From positions 21,322,438 to 21,386,437 of the forward strand of contig CAMZMU010000089.1 in the NCBI GenBank assembly GCA_947311845.1: a stretch of 64,000 nucleotides of DNA, given 5' to 3'. The position numbers and the translations under genes were made by a program. The notes beneath the pieces were generated by a model that was not told the origin of the DNA, ran no database searches, and was given only the letters and a program-made list of their open reading frames with translations. The stretch is from Poa pratensis (taxonomy: Eukaryota; Streptophyta; Magnoliopsida; Poales; Poaceae). This document shows positions 43,423-55,808 of the stretch, piece after piece. The first letter of the stretch is position 1, and each line of letters starts with the position of its first letter.

Positions 43423-46400
43423 CTTGGTGGAATTTTTGTGTGTGTTTTGTTTTATCGTTTTAGTTACATAATATATTTTGTAAGCAGGAATAGTGGTTCT
43501 AATTTGCACAGTGCATTTAGTATTTTCGTTAGCTGAATCTCAAATGCTGATGCATATAGTACATATATATACATTATTACATATGCCTACATTAGCTAGC
43601 AGGACGACTGTTATACAAAAACGGAATTGACTGGGTGGTGCCATAAGATTGTTGCATGTAATTCATGTACAAAACATTCAAAAGTAAGAACTTGTTGTTG
43701 ATCTAAACATAGTGGCCAGATCGACATGTGTAGACTCTGAGCATGAACATTTACGGCACTTCCGTATGCCATCATGTATTTCATCCTAAAGAAGCATTTC
43801 CTGCAGGAATGAAACCACCGGTCGCGCGGCTCATTTACTTGAATGATAAGTATGCTGAGTTTAAATATCTTTGCCTGAAACAATAGATACAGATTATGGT
43901 TCAAACGGATGCTGTTCAAGCAGATGCTATTCGAACTAACTTATACATAGCAAAATAGTTCCCACCGACAGGTACTGTGATTAGTAACCATTAATTTTAA
44001 TAGGATTCTTAAAAAAATCGTCTCACAAAATCATCTGGTTAAGTGGGTATATGATAGGGACTAAGTTCTACAGCCAATCCTTGTGTCTGCAAAATCCAAC
44101 TATGTGGCAATCAGTGAGTAAAACATTTAGTTAGAGAGTTGGCTGCAAGTGACGACAATTAGAAGAATAAGGAATCCCTAAACTGGTTCGCAACCTGTTT
44201 TAGCCAAATTTTGTATATAGTTGCAATAATTGTAAATATGAAGTGGCAAATTTCACACTAAAGAAGGTACTGATCAAACCATATTCTTAGTTAAGCCTTC
44301 CAACATACAAACATGTCAGCAGGATTACACAGTTATCACGATGACCAAGCAGAACCAATATCCACTCTCATCAAGTGGATCCACAGGCACAGCTTAGCCA
44401 AAAAGCTTATTTAGTTATCCGAATCAACCTATCATCGCATGATCTTTGGTACAGACTGTTTTACTCTAGTAACAGACTGATCCTTCTCAGGAAGGAAAAC
44501 TTGTTCAGTAGACTACAGAGATGGTAAAAAAGTAAGCAATGTGAACACAAAAGCAGTAGTTGTCTACCTGTTGGGCTTGAAGAAGATTATTTTGATTTTA
44601 TAGTTGTGCATCTTGATAACTTGGGTGGATAACCACTCTATTCCCCATCTTCGTAATCTCCATCAAAAGTCCAATGTTGGTAACCATCACATACAAAAAC
44701 AGAATAATGAACTCCACAGTACATTTGGTAAACAACATATGCAGTGGAACAACATATGCATTGAATATGTATTGCTCTGCCATCATACAAAATCAATTTA
44801 GTAGTAGAGTACCTTAATTTGTTAAGGCGTACAGTACATACTTCTGTAAACATAAATGCCACTATAACCAGTAGGCACTCTTCTCTACTTCCTTTTTTAA
44901 ATACTCACCTAATACCTTTTACACTGGACAGAACTAAATCCTCTCCCAAGTTCAAAACACTCCTATACTGAAATACATCTCTCTGAGCTAAGAGGGAGCA
45001 CTTACACCGTCCAGTCATTTCTGTATATAACAATCTATTTGTACATAAGCAGAAAAATCAAATATGCTTTGTGCCTGATAATTTGTGCAAAGATTCAGCA
45101 TTGCGTATGTATAATAAATAAGAAAAAAATCAATGTCAACTCCATTTACTACATATCTTCTACTGTATATGCAGAATGCACACAACAAACCTCTATCCAT
45201 ACATACAGTACTGACTTCACATTAAATTTTATCAAAAATAAGATGGGAGGGGAAGAGGGACCTCACCATGAACAGCAGCGAGTCATAGCTTCGGGGCATC
45301 TACAGCTTGCTCGGAACGAAGATCAGCAACATCGAGAATCAAATCCTGAAAATAGAAGCGTGCTCATCAGTCATGAGTTAGTGCAATAAAACTAATACTT
45401 TCTCCACCATATTTCATAGATTAGCTTCCGTTTTCTTGCTTTATTTATATACGATTTTCCGTGTGTATACACATCCTGAAGGTCAAACGAAATGGAATGT
45501 CATTAAATGTTGCTCTTAGCTATCCTAAAACTGAACAAAAATTATACAATGGCCATAAGGTGAAAACCGGTATAAATGTCATCTAACCGAAGCATATACG
45601 ACTTACATGAGACTGAAAATAACATTTTTTTCATACCAAGATAGCTCCACGGGGCATATGGGTCGCACATATCGTGGAGGGCGGCGGCGGCGTCTTCGTC
45701 GCCGTCATGGAGGGTTGTCGCAGCTCCCCGCAGCGCCATCTCCACCTCGAGCTCCACCGGGATGAAGAGGGCGAGGAAGAGGAGAAGGAGGGGGTCGCGG
45801 CCTTGTCGTCGTGGCCGTCGTGGAGAGCCGCTGCAGCTCCTCCGTCAGGCGCCATGGAAACCTGCTCGATTTAAATCGGGAGTTTAGCACTGCCTATTAA
45901 ATTTATAAGTAAAAAAGATGTGGAAACCTTATTGTAGCCCATGAAGCTGCACCAATTGCATAATTAGGAACCATGAATTATCCATGCCGACTTACCCTGT
46001 GTTAAGCTGAGATAAAGATAAAAGGTGGAGTTGTTTTTGTTCCTCCTGCTTCATCGGCGCATCCCTTGGTCCAGACTATGTGAAAAATATGAATATCCAT
46101 TAACTTATTATACAGAACCCCCTAATAAAAAGAAAAGCTTGTACATATCATTATACCCTCAGTAACAGGCTAGAATCATATCCAATTGTCACAGTAAAGC
46201 AACTTAAATACCCCCATTGTTTTACCAAGTTGGACCTACTATCTCACTGTAGAAGCATTGTTCGGTCACATAAGTAAGATGTGAATCCTCGATGCATCCA
46301 AATGGAGAAAATACAGGGGGTAAGATCAACATATTCATTGCTTACAAATCCTAGCATATCCACACATTCGTCGATTCTGAATCCTGAAACCAATAGCATA

Positions 46401-48742
46401 TCACTGCAGACTAACCAAACTGTCCGCATTATTAACATTAGGACGGAAAACCATAATTAAAAAATTCTAATTTTGCACGGGACCCTTGTCTTCTTATAGG
46501 AATATGGACCTTCGTCCTCACAGCGGCAGTAGAAAACGTAAGCTCGAATGTGGAAGCGATGGCACTTGATGTAATAGATAAAATATTTTGATATACCACA
46601 TTCCATAATAACTGTCGTATTTCTGTTGTTCTTGCCGATGCAGACACAAATGTATACTAAAACAACATTGATACTTAGAAATTAGTCAAGTCCAAAGCAA
46701 AAGAAATGATTTTTCATAATCGAACATAATGTTAAGATTAAGAGAAATTCCAGGTTGTGAGCATTCTAACCATGGTGTACATACCTTATTTTTTCAGAAA
46801 GTACCATTACCGAAGCTTATTGTAAAACTTCACATCTTATGTAGGAGTTTGAAATCTCAAATTTAACTACATATATGGGTGGTCAACATTCAGAAGAATA
46901 AACAATTTGAATGTGTATTGATGAAAAGATCGAGACCTTCAACTAATTCCTCAAATACTCATGCAGAGAGGATAGAAAAGGTATTATGAACTAATGAACA
47001 ATGTAAATGAGAACACAACTGTATTGGAAAAGGAGTGTAAGTAACATACCAGGATTTGGTATTACGTGATCAATTATTAAGTATCACTAAATATAGACCT
47101 ATTAATAGGAGGTACAGAATATCTATTGCACATACGTGCTGTAGGGGCTCCAGGTATGACAACAGGCGTATACTGAGGCGATGAGTGCTTCCCTGTATCA
47201 ACATGTTCCATGTACAGGTAGCTGAGAGCCTACAAAAAATATACACGGAAGAAGAAAATCAACACATGTAGACGCAATTGATGCACATAGATGAGGTCCG
47301 TAAACAGTAAGGATTATACCAAACTGAACCGCAGCGGAAGATTGATGGCCGCCGGCAGTTCGCTGAAATTGCTGGCTCTTCAAATATGATGAATTAGCAG
47401 CAGTTAGTAGCAGTAGTCTCTGGCTTCCATGCAATTGGCTCTGATATTCAGCTATCTGAATTCACCACGCTCTCTTCTGAACGTCACAGACGTTGACTGC
47501 TACGCGAGCAGAACAGCACGAGGCTGCACATAGCGTTATGTGGTCGCCGCCGGAGGGATGGGAGGTCAAGTAGAGCAGCCCGTGGGGATCCTGGCGCGGC
47601 CGGAGAGTGGCCCAATGCGGTGAGGCCATGGGATCCCGGAAGTGGCAGAGCGCAGGGCCGGCACGGGGAGGCTGGTGGGATCCCTTCACGGCGGAGCATG
47701 GGACCAGCGCCGGGAAACCGTGGGATCCCAACGGCAGAGGACCACACGGTGCTGCAGCGCGCGGTCGCAGGAGGCCGGCGGCGGGCCGCTCGTGCAGGAA
47801 GCGTCGTACGACCTGAGCAATCACAGGTGAAGCAGGGGAGGAGGGTTCGGCGTGCGGTGGATTACAGGCAGGAGGCGAGGTCCGTGTATGCAGCCAAGAG
47901 GCGCGTTCGCGGTTGAAGCCGGGAGGGCCGGCGACGCCCACGCGGGTGAGGTGGAGGGCTGCTCTCCGGCGGCACGCGCAGGAGATGGAGGGCAGCTCGC
48001 CGCTAAGCTCCACGCGGTGCGGGGCGTCGCCGGACGTCGGGGTCGGTGGAAAAGAATGCGGATCGAGGCGGGTGTTTGGCGGCCGGCGGCGCGCTCGAGG
48101 TAGAGTAGGAGGTCGGGGATGGCACGGGGGTGGTTCGCCGGCCGGCGGCGCGCAGGGAGGCCGGATGCGCGAGCAACCGACGGCGGCGCGCAGGATTGGA
48201 GGCGGTGAGGCGTGCAGGTGGTCGGCGCGCGGTGCAGGAGGTGGAGCTGGGTCCGGCCGCGGTGGCCTCCTGCCGGTGGGGGAAGAGTGGGGTTGGGGAG
48301 AGAGACGGACTGGAGGAGGCGTGGCCCGTAACGGAGGCGACGGTGGATGGAGAAGGCGAGCAGGTCGACAGCGACGGGGCGGAGCGCGGGCAGGACCTCC
48401 CCGAGCCGCGCGCGGGAGAAGGCCTCCGGCTGGGTGGTCGGCGCACGGGGAGCCGGTGGTAGCGGTGGCGTGGCGGCGGCGACGACGTGGAAGTGGTTGC
48501 GGCGCGGCGGCCGTCCCTGTCTGCTCGGGAGAGGAAGATGGGTGGGGAAATGAGAGCGACTGGGATTTAGGGTTAGGGTTAGGCTTATGTATAGGAGGAC
48601 CGAATTGCAATTCTCGGTAAACTCAGGGTTTTTTTTTGCAAAAAGACCGACGGACTGTTCAACACCGTTCTTTACTGTAGTTGTACAGTGCCAGGGTCGC
48701 TCTCCGCTCGCGAAAGTGTCTGTCTTTGATATAGTTAGTAGA
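43390..48742 (-). mobile_element. Helitron, 5.35 kb, non-autonomous
   Basis: The minus-strand 3' end is a perfect 9-bp hairpin (43402-43422, stem GGTGCGGCG, 3-nt loop), an 8-nt spacer and CTAG (43393-43390), followed by the T of the neighbouring Helitron. The 5' end is A|TCTACTAACTATATCAAAG at 48742, or four bases further out at 48746, where A|TC also fits. The interior has a GC-rich block (about 47560-48560) near the 5' end with a telobox-like AACCCTAAA stretch at 48561-48583. A smaller GC island at 45640-45860 ends in a donor-like site. The remaining sequence is AT-rich. No Rep/helicase was seen. The long frame at 47462-48610 is Pro/Arg-rich and overlaps frames on the other strand, so it is not called as a gene. 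Confidence 0.7.
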
Positions 48743-48746
48743 TAGA

Positions 48747-50067
48747 TGTTGCACAAGTTGAAAATTTGGTCCTACACTCCTACCAAGCATTACTGCTTTC
48801 TGGATTCGGACGCAAAGTTATATCAGGCATGTCTTTGGCTGTTCCAAGCTACTACTTGATTGTATTGGGCTGTTCTGGACGATAACAGCTGTACCGGTTG
48901 ATGTAGCAATCCTCATACTGACAGCGTACATATTGTTCTCAGTTACTGCACTGCAGTCAGTACAGTAGCTTCATTAACTGATGAAGTCTAAAAGTTACTC
49001 TTTTAACAGCAAGAAGTCTCTAAAACTTTATTCTAGGTGAAGATGGAGTTCTAAATTATTAATTTTCAACCAGCTGAACAACATTAGAACTGAGAGAACA
49101 CAGGCAGAGATTACAGCAGAAAAGTCAATATATATATATATTTTTTTTTTTGGAGAATAGAAAAGTCCATAACTTGAGACGACAGAGATAGGTACTCACA
49201 AGAAGATACAGCAGAAAGATCTATGAACAAACGGGAACTGACTCTTCCAACATTTCCATGACAATACATCAAATTGGCACACTGCTAGTATTACTAATAC
49301 TATTCACATCACAACAGATCGCAAAGGTGAACTGGGCCCACAAAAAATAATTTGGAGAACATCGAACCAAATGCCATGACAAAGAATGCAGCAGCTGTAG
49401 CACACTCCCATGCTGTTGCTATAGGCCAAGCCACCTTCCCCAATCATGCAATCATACAACCATGCCCATCTCACGGTCCCCTACTCTTCTTTGCCTTTCT
49501 AGCTACAAATTTTATGGCACTGCTCGATGACTTTAGGAGTTTAGGACAAGAAATTTCAGAGTAATCCTTATTTGGTTACTTCAGCTCTACAAAACATATC
49601 ATTCCAGTGTGTGGCAAATAACAGCCAGATTCTTCGGCTAGTGAGCTTCATGCATTAACATTATTGATCCAACAAAAATGGGGCTAAGTAATAAGAACAG
49701 TGTCATGTGTACTTTGTTGCATGGCAGTGAATAGAGGAAGTTGCAAGCTTATCTGTTCCAGAAATGTAGGCTATTATGAACTTGGGGCGTGAATGAAATA
49801 CAATGAATATGACCGAACCATAAAACAATGGAATATACACGGTGAGATGTCTCTGTACAAAATTCTCACCTTAGCAGATTAAAACTAGAATGGCAGTGGC
49901 ACACGTTCTGCCATTTCGTTGGGGTGCCAGCTTGGCTTTCTTCACATATCCGTCATTTCGGAAGTTATTTGTTAGGCTGATAACATCAGGGATGCCCTTG
50001 CGAAGCTTCAGGGATGGCCAACAGCAATGCTGCACACCAAGTTCGTTCTCCGATGGTCACGCCACAT
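48747..50067. other. intergenic DNA downstream of the GALS-like gene
   Basis: No gene seen. The right part is downstream of the GALS-like stop codon on the minus strand and should include its 3' UTR. A TA-dinucleotide tract next to a T-run lies at about 49129-49150. Confidence 0.5.
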
Positions 50068-52027
50068 TCACACTCGCACATTACCAATGGTTTTCTTCTC
50101 GAATTCCCGCACATCGTTTGCCAGGCGCTTCATACTGTCATCGTAGTACCAGGGCGTCTTCTCGGACCATGTCAGGCCACCTTTGGGTGGTACTGAAACA
50201 AACTCGCGGCATACCTCACCGAGAACATTGATGGTGTTATGGTAGTGGTAGTACCGGATGAGGTGCTCCGTCTTGTGGGTGGTGTTGCCGATAACGTTCT
50301 CCGACATATGCACACCGGTAGCGTATGCGTTCTTGGCCTGGATCGCGTACTTTCTGTCGCGCCTCACTCCAGTGATTGAATTCCGGAAAACCAGCTTCTC
50401 AAACCCCCATTGACTGCAAAATAATTTTCAGTAAGAACAGCTGATCATTGACAAATGCAACACAAGGAATACAACTACTGCAAGAAGAACATGGTAAGAT
50501 TTGTTCATTACATTACAAGAATTAACTTGGATGACTAAATTGGAGAATCTAATTTTCCAACTATATACCACATAAAAAGTCTTAGTGCAACTGAAAGTAC
50601 AAGCAAGACCCGAAAATGAAACTGCACTGGAAAGGTCCGGCTCCAATTCTTATAGGGTGGCATTGTAAGAATACAGCAACTTCTGTAGTTGCACTTGCAG
50701 GAAGCTGATTGAGATACCAATTCCTAATTCGGTAATTGCAGTTCGTAGTCAGTAGAATGCAAACTTTGAACAATGCAGCAATCGTTGCGCGTGAAATAAG
50801 CAATATCTCAACCAGACCATCATATTTTTGGCAAGAAACAGTCACCTACTTTGAGTAATTTCGTGCATCGCCAGCAGCGTCCCGCACGCACAACCTGCTC
50901 GACATGGGGTTCTGCTCGATGGTGAACTGCGTGTAGGGCTCGAGCTCGGCGAGCACGCCCTCGAGCGTCCGGCCGTCAGGCAGGAAGATGTACTCGTCGA
51001 CGTCGAAGAAGAAGGTCCACTTGGCGGCGTGCCGGTACCGGTGCAGGCAGTCATTGACGACGAGGAACTGGTTGTGGTACCAGCCATCGTACTGGGCCTG
51101 TGCGCGCACGTCCTGCAGCGTGGCGCGGCCGGCGCGCACCCAGGGCTGGAGCGCGGCGCGCACGGCGGGGCTGACGCCGCCGGCGTCGTGGAACACGAAG
51201 TGCGAGCGGGCGCCGAAGAAGCGCGCGTGGTAGGCCATCCACTCCCGCACCCGCGCCGCGCTGAGGTCGCCGTACAGGGACGAGCCGCAGTAGAGGTAGT
51301 CGTACCTGTGCGGCGGCCGGAAGGCCGCCTCGTCGTACGCCCCCGGCGCCTCCTCCAGCGCCACGATCCGCTCGTACCGCGCCGGCGAGGGCCCGTAGTA
51401 GGCGTTGAGGATGAGGCTGCCCCCCGCGTTGTCGGCGTTGGGAGCTGTGGAGAAGGTGCAGTTGACCACCACGACGGTGTACACCCGGCCGTAGCCCCAG
51501 TCCGGGAGCATGTGGTACGTGCTGGCCGCGCGCATCGGGGAGGCGGAGGCGTTGGCGGCCCTGGTGTTGGGCAGCCACTCGCAGCGGAACCAGGGCTTGC
51601 CGTACACGTGGACGGGCTTGGACGCGAGCCCGACGATGGCGAAGGTGTACGGACCGCCGCGGTAGGCTCCCATCTGCACGAACAGCGCCGCAGCGCTGCC
51701 CACTTTGCGGAACTCCCGCCGCTTGGGGTCGGGCTCGGGCGCGGCAGGACGTTCCTGCTTCGGCAGCGAGGAATTGTTGGGGCTGGAGCTGGAAGCCTTG
51801 CCCTGGACGGCTAGAAGGCGAGGCGGCGACGAGGTGTAGTTGATGGCGGCCGGGTCGGGGCAGATGGAGAATGGGGAAGCGAGGAGGGAGTGGTAGGGGC
51901 GGAGCTGCCAGGCGGCGGTGAGGAGCGTGAGCACCGTGAGCGCGGCGAGGAAGGGCTTGAGGTCGAAGCAGAGGAGCGCGGGGGGCGGACCAGCCGCAAT
52001 GGCGCCGCCGGCCGCTTCGCTCCGCAT
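50068..52027 (-). CDS. GT92 galactan beta-1,4-galactosyltransferase, GALS-like (507 aa)
   Basis: Two exons, 50850-52027 and 50068-50413, join across a 436-nt GT/AG intron and give 507 aa. The N-terminus has a short cytosolic part and one hydrophobic anchor (about residues 26-42), typical of a type II Golgi protein. The GT92 (DUF23) domain follows: FVQMGAYRGG, WFRCEW, YDYLYCGSSLYGDLSAARVREWMAYHARFFG, YDGWYHNQFLVVNDCLHRYRHAAKWTFFFDVDEYIF with the DVD metal-binding motif. Exon 2 continues QWGFEKLVF...RRDRKYAIQAKNAYATGVHMSENVIG...YYHYHNT. These match plant GALS enzymes, which extend beta-1,4-galactan side chains of pectic rhamnogalacturonan I from UDP-galactose. The frame is intact and all blocks are present, so it looks functional. 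The paralogue number is not assignable. A MULE-like element lies about 115 bp upstream of the ATG. Confidence 0.92.
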
Positions 52028-52141
52028 TGTCGCCTCTGCCTGCCGCGGATGGGGAGTGTGGGACTGGGAACAGTGTGGAGAATTACGCGAGCCTCGGGTG
52101 CGACCTTTCCATTGGTGGATTAATTAGCTTCGCTTTTACCA

Positions 52142-53224
52142 GAGGAAATTGCACGTAACACCAATGTTTTGTGCTGAAGTTGCACAGAACACAGAAACAA
52201 AACAACTTTTGCAGCAGACCCAGTTTTCTGTCTAATACGTTGCAACTAGCCCAAATAGTTGATTTAGGGGCTTAACTGGTACCTGACTTGTGGGCCTTAT
52301 TTGTATAAAATACTGTATAACATAATTATACTGTAATTTATTAAAAAAGACATCATCATGATCCGGTGCCCGCCGGGAGCACCGAACAGCCAGGCGGCGT
52401 GGGTTGCGAGCGTGCCGCGGGCTATGGCGCAGGCCTATGGTAGGCGGAACGCAAGCGGCAGCCAGAGGTTGAGAATTGAGATACTTTGGTGACGACCGCC
52501 ACGCCGTCGACCTCCCAAATTGCGCCGCCGCCTCGAATCATTTCCATCCGCCTGAAGATGCGGCCACGGCGAGCGCGACGCAGCCAGCGGATGTGCAACC
52601 AAGAAAGTCAACGGCTCGATGCAGTGGTTGGACAACGACGAAGGGCGGTAGAAATCCGACGAATTACCCATTGGACGAGCCGAGGCCGTCAGAATCCATC
52701 ATCTTGGTCGCCGGCGTGCCGCCGCCGTCGTCGATTTCTTCATCTCCGGGCGGCACCTGCCACACTCCGCGCACGTGTGGTCTGGTGTCTGGTGAGCAAG
52801 GAGGGCTCCAAATCCATGGCCCTCGCTGCCGGCCCTCCACCGGCGCCGCCACCTTCGTCGCCGGCAGCGGCGGCGCATCTCCCGCTCCCGCTCCCGTCCA
52901 CTGCGAGCTCGAGTGGGGACTGGCGAGAACGCATCGTTCTTTTCTTCTGGTCCGTTCTGTTCGTTTTTAGTCTGGGCCTTTCTCGTATGGGTCGACGAAC
53001 GTGTGTTTTTTTCACTTACCGGACAGAACGTGGTGTATTCTACTGGAAGTATACGGTACAGAGTTACAGACCCACAAGTTAGATACCAGTTAAGCCCCTA
53101 AATCAACTATTTGGGCTAGCTGCAACGTATTAGACAGAAAACTAGGGTCTGCTGCAAAAGGTGTTTTGTTTCTGTGTTCTGTGCAACTTCAGCACCAAAC
53201 ATTGGTGTTATGTGCAATTTCCTC
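52142..53224. mobile_element. MULE-like element with about 150-bp TIRs and GC-rich cargo
   Basis: The stretch 52142-52295 is the near-perfect inverted repeat of about 53070-53224, starting GAGGAAATTGCAC and ending in its complement. Long TIRs around a GC-rich, transposase-free core of about 550 bp (52440-52990) resemble a MULE carrying gene-derived DNA (Pack-MULE). A convincing 9-bp target duplication could not be found (CTTTTACCA versus CTTTGCCTT match poorly), so the class is inferred from TIR length. Frames in the core at 52486-53082 and on the other strand are not recognisable genes. The element lies directly upstream of the GALS-like gene. Confidence 0.65.
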
Positions 53225-54716
53225 CTTTGCCTTATCCATTTATTAAGCAGAAGGTGTCCGGTTTATTATGGAAGAAACCGAGCGAAAACCATACAATTGA
53301 CTGGTTAATTAGCGGGAAACCAGCCTAAAACCGAAACAACACCCTTAACGACCGTCATGGAACACGACCGTCGCGAGGGCACACACGGTCATCCTGGCTA
53401 CCAACGGCAGACCGCACACACACCGCTGAAGACGAAGGTCGTCATCGAGGTTGTCCACCAGCGTCATCGTCATCACTCCACCGAGAGCAACTCCGACTTC
53501 ACCGAAGAGACGACCACCAAAGAAGACCTCACCGCAGCGGCCTCGCGAAGCCGACACCGGACTATGCCAAACAGATGACCCCTCACGCATAGGCTGGCAG
53601 CTCCGATTCTGAAGAGGAGCTCCGAAGAGGAGATGGGCAGGATCCGCACCGACGAAGGTCGCCACAGCCTGACTGCCCCACGCACGTCATCGTCGCCACA
53701 GACACACCGGTCGAAGCTCCGACTACATAGCAAGGGAAGTCCAGTGAGAAGACGAGTCGGACACGCCGGAACAAGCCGACTACCAAGATCTTGCCGCAAC
53801 CAAACCATCGCTTGTCGACATCGTCGTTGCCGCGCAAGCCACCACGTGGAACACCACACCGCCCACCGCCAACCTCGGGTCCCTCTTGTCGATGCCGACC
53901 TCCAAGACCACGTGGCCTCGTTTAATAGTGCAGTAGAAAAAGCAACTAGATGCATCACCTGAACAACGTCAGCGTGTTTTAGCCTTTTGGGTTCGTCCTT
54001 TGCTCCCACACTCTGTCAGCGTTAGGGCATCTCTAGCAAATACGGGGAAAGCGGTTAAACCCGTTTATTTGCAATTTTGGCTGAATCCGTCAAACAACGG
54101 TAACCCGAAAAATATTTCTCAACTCCCCGGATATAATCACATGGGTATCCCATAGAACCAGTTTTGGAGTCGATATTTTGGGTGAATGGGAAACAAGTCA
54201 ACGCTCTTGTCGGCATCGGCGCCGACGACTGTCGGACCCGGTGAGGAGACTCGATTCCGACCGAATTCATATACTCGAGTACCTCCACGGGAGCACCTCT
54301 ATGGCCAAACTCCTCCATACGAGCACCTTCACAAGAGTAGGTGGGCGAGACAGAAAGGCCAGAGCTAAAAACGCCAAGCGAAGACTTGAATCGGGCGTCG
54401 CTGGTCGTGCTCGCTGTCCCATGGGAGGAGGTGGGTCGAGGTGGGAGAGGATAGCACTGGAAGGACGAGGCGAGGGCTCGACCCAGGATGGAAGCCGGAG
54501 CACTTCATCCGACGGTGCTCTGTTTCGTACATGAAATATGAACTTACTTACCGAGTAAGATGAAGAAAAGAAAAAGAAAAAAGTTTTGCGACATGATTTT
54601 AGGTTCCGTATAGATCTTGTCAATGCCGTATTTAGTATTTCGAGTGAACTCGTTTTCTTAGTTCCAATTTTTTGATCTGCTAAGATTCTCTTAGCGGCCC
54701 TCTTTTAGTTACTGGC
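53225..54716. other. decayed repeat DNA, no supported gene
   Basis: The stretch 53240-53990 has overlapping charged frames on both strands and reads like a degenerate minus-strand retroposon of the kind at 9671-10892, but without a visible A-tail or duplication. From about 54024 ('gcatctctagcaaatacgg') the sequence resembles the start of a common grass DNA element, but no second end was found. Confidence 0.35.
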
Positions 54717-54866
54717 TCCGTTTTTAAATATAAAATGTTTTATACTCTATCCACATTCATAAATATGCAAATGTATTTAGACATGTATTAGTGTATATTT
54801 CACTATTTTTTATGTATCTAGGCAACATGTGTAAAATCTAAAACATCTTTATATTTAAAAAGCACT
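54717..54866. mobile_element. Stowaway-like MITE (degenerate)
   Basis: The left end CTCCGTTTTTAAATATAAAA and the right end, inverted, GTGCTTTTTAAATATAAAGA form imperfect inverted repeats around a 150-bp AT-rich core. This is the pattern of Tc1/mariner-type Stowaway MITEs of grasses. The TA duplication is not clean. A half-copy of a related element begins at about 55509 (CCTCCGTATCAAAATGTAAA). Confidence 0.45.
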
Positions 54867-55803
54867 GTGGATGGCAGAGAATTTGAGCGGTACAAGTAGA
54901 ACTATCCGCTTTTCAGCTAATTTTACCACGGATATATGCGCCGCTTCAAACACCTTAAGATCCGGCGTTAATGGGGCAGAGATCAACATTAAGTATGCTG
55001 CTAGCACTTTCTTGTGCTCGCCGAAACTTTTCGGTGGCACGGAGCCCAAATTAACGACGACACGATGGAATCACGGCATGGAACCGATTCATCCAACGGT
55101 CATTTCCCCTCTGCTCAGAGCAAGCAAACCTGACACTCCAGTGAAGACGCCCATGCCGATGATTGCTGCCACGGGTACCTACAGTACAGGTGTCACGAGG
55201 AGGGAGTGCCGGATTCATGGACGGACGTGGATGAGCTCATCAGATAGAGCGTATGGTGCCGGTCAGCCGGTGGTCACCGTCTCTCAGATCCACGCCACGC
55301 ACGCGCTGGTCATGTCATTGAACATTGAGAGCCTTTTTTTTTAGTTCAAAGGATTTTTAAATATGATTCAAAAAAAAATCTATGTAGTCTATTTTATTTG
55401 AAGAAATGAATCCTCCAAAATTAATATGAAATACTTTCCTGCACTACAATCTCATGGGAATTCTAGCAGGAGGTTGGATCTCATGGAAAAATTCTACGCC
55501 CTCCGTATCAAAATGTAAAACTTTCTAGCCTTTTTCTGCATACATGTATCTAAACATGTTTTAGTGCAATATTAAAATGAACTAGTGTGAGTTTATGAGA
55601 ACTATGCACGCAACTCCATAGAAATTTCTGTATTTTTTCTGTGGTGTAACCAAACAACTAGTGTGACTGGTTTCTACGTTTTTATTTCCTGTAGAATTTC
55701 ACATATCATAATATTCTATTCCTCCATTTTCCCTATTGTTTCAATTCTTATGAACCAAATAGGCCCTGAACGGCGGGACGACGAGCAGTTGTGCAATGAA
55801 TCA
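54867..55803. other. intergenic DNA, one unrecognised ORF
   Basis: An open frame of 157 codons (54871-55344, plus) and a shorter one on the opposite strand cover the same bases. Neither resembles a family I know, and base composition is more gene-like than the surroundings. It could be a fragment of a host exon. From 55380 on the DNA is AT-rich. Confidence 0.3.
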
Positions 55804-55808
55804 AGAGG

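Noticed and set aside
45542..45890. Possible captured exon in the 5.35-kb Helitron
   Set aside because: A GC island with a donor-like edge, but the product is low-complexity (Ser/Arg/Ala runs) and I could not place matching exons on either side.
47462..48610. 382-codon minus-strand ORF
   Set aside because: Pro/Arg/Ala-rich, overlapped by long frames in four other readings, and located in the GC block of a Helitron; no domain recognised.
51029..51814. 261-codon plus-strand ORF
   Set aside because: Antisense shadow of GALS-like exon 1, whose glycosyltransferase motifs are unambiguous.
54871..55344. 157-codon ORF with gene-like composition
   Set aside because: No recognisable domain, no splice pattern, and an overlapping frame on the other strand; kept only as a note on the intergenic stretch.
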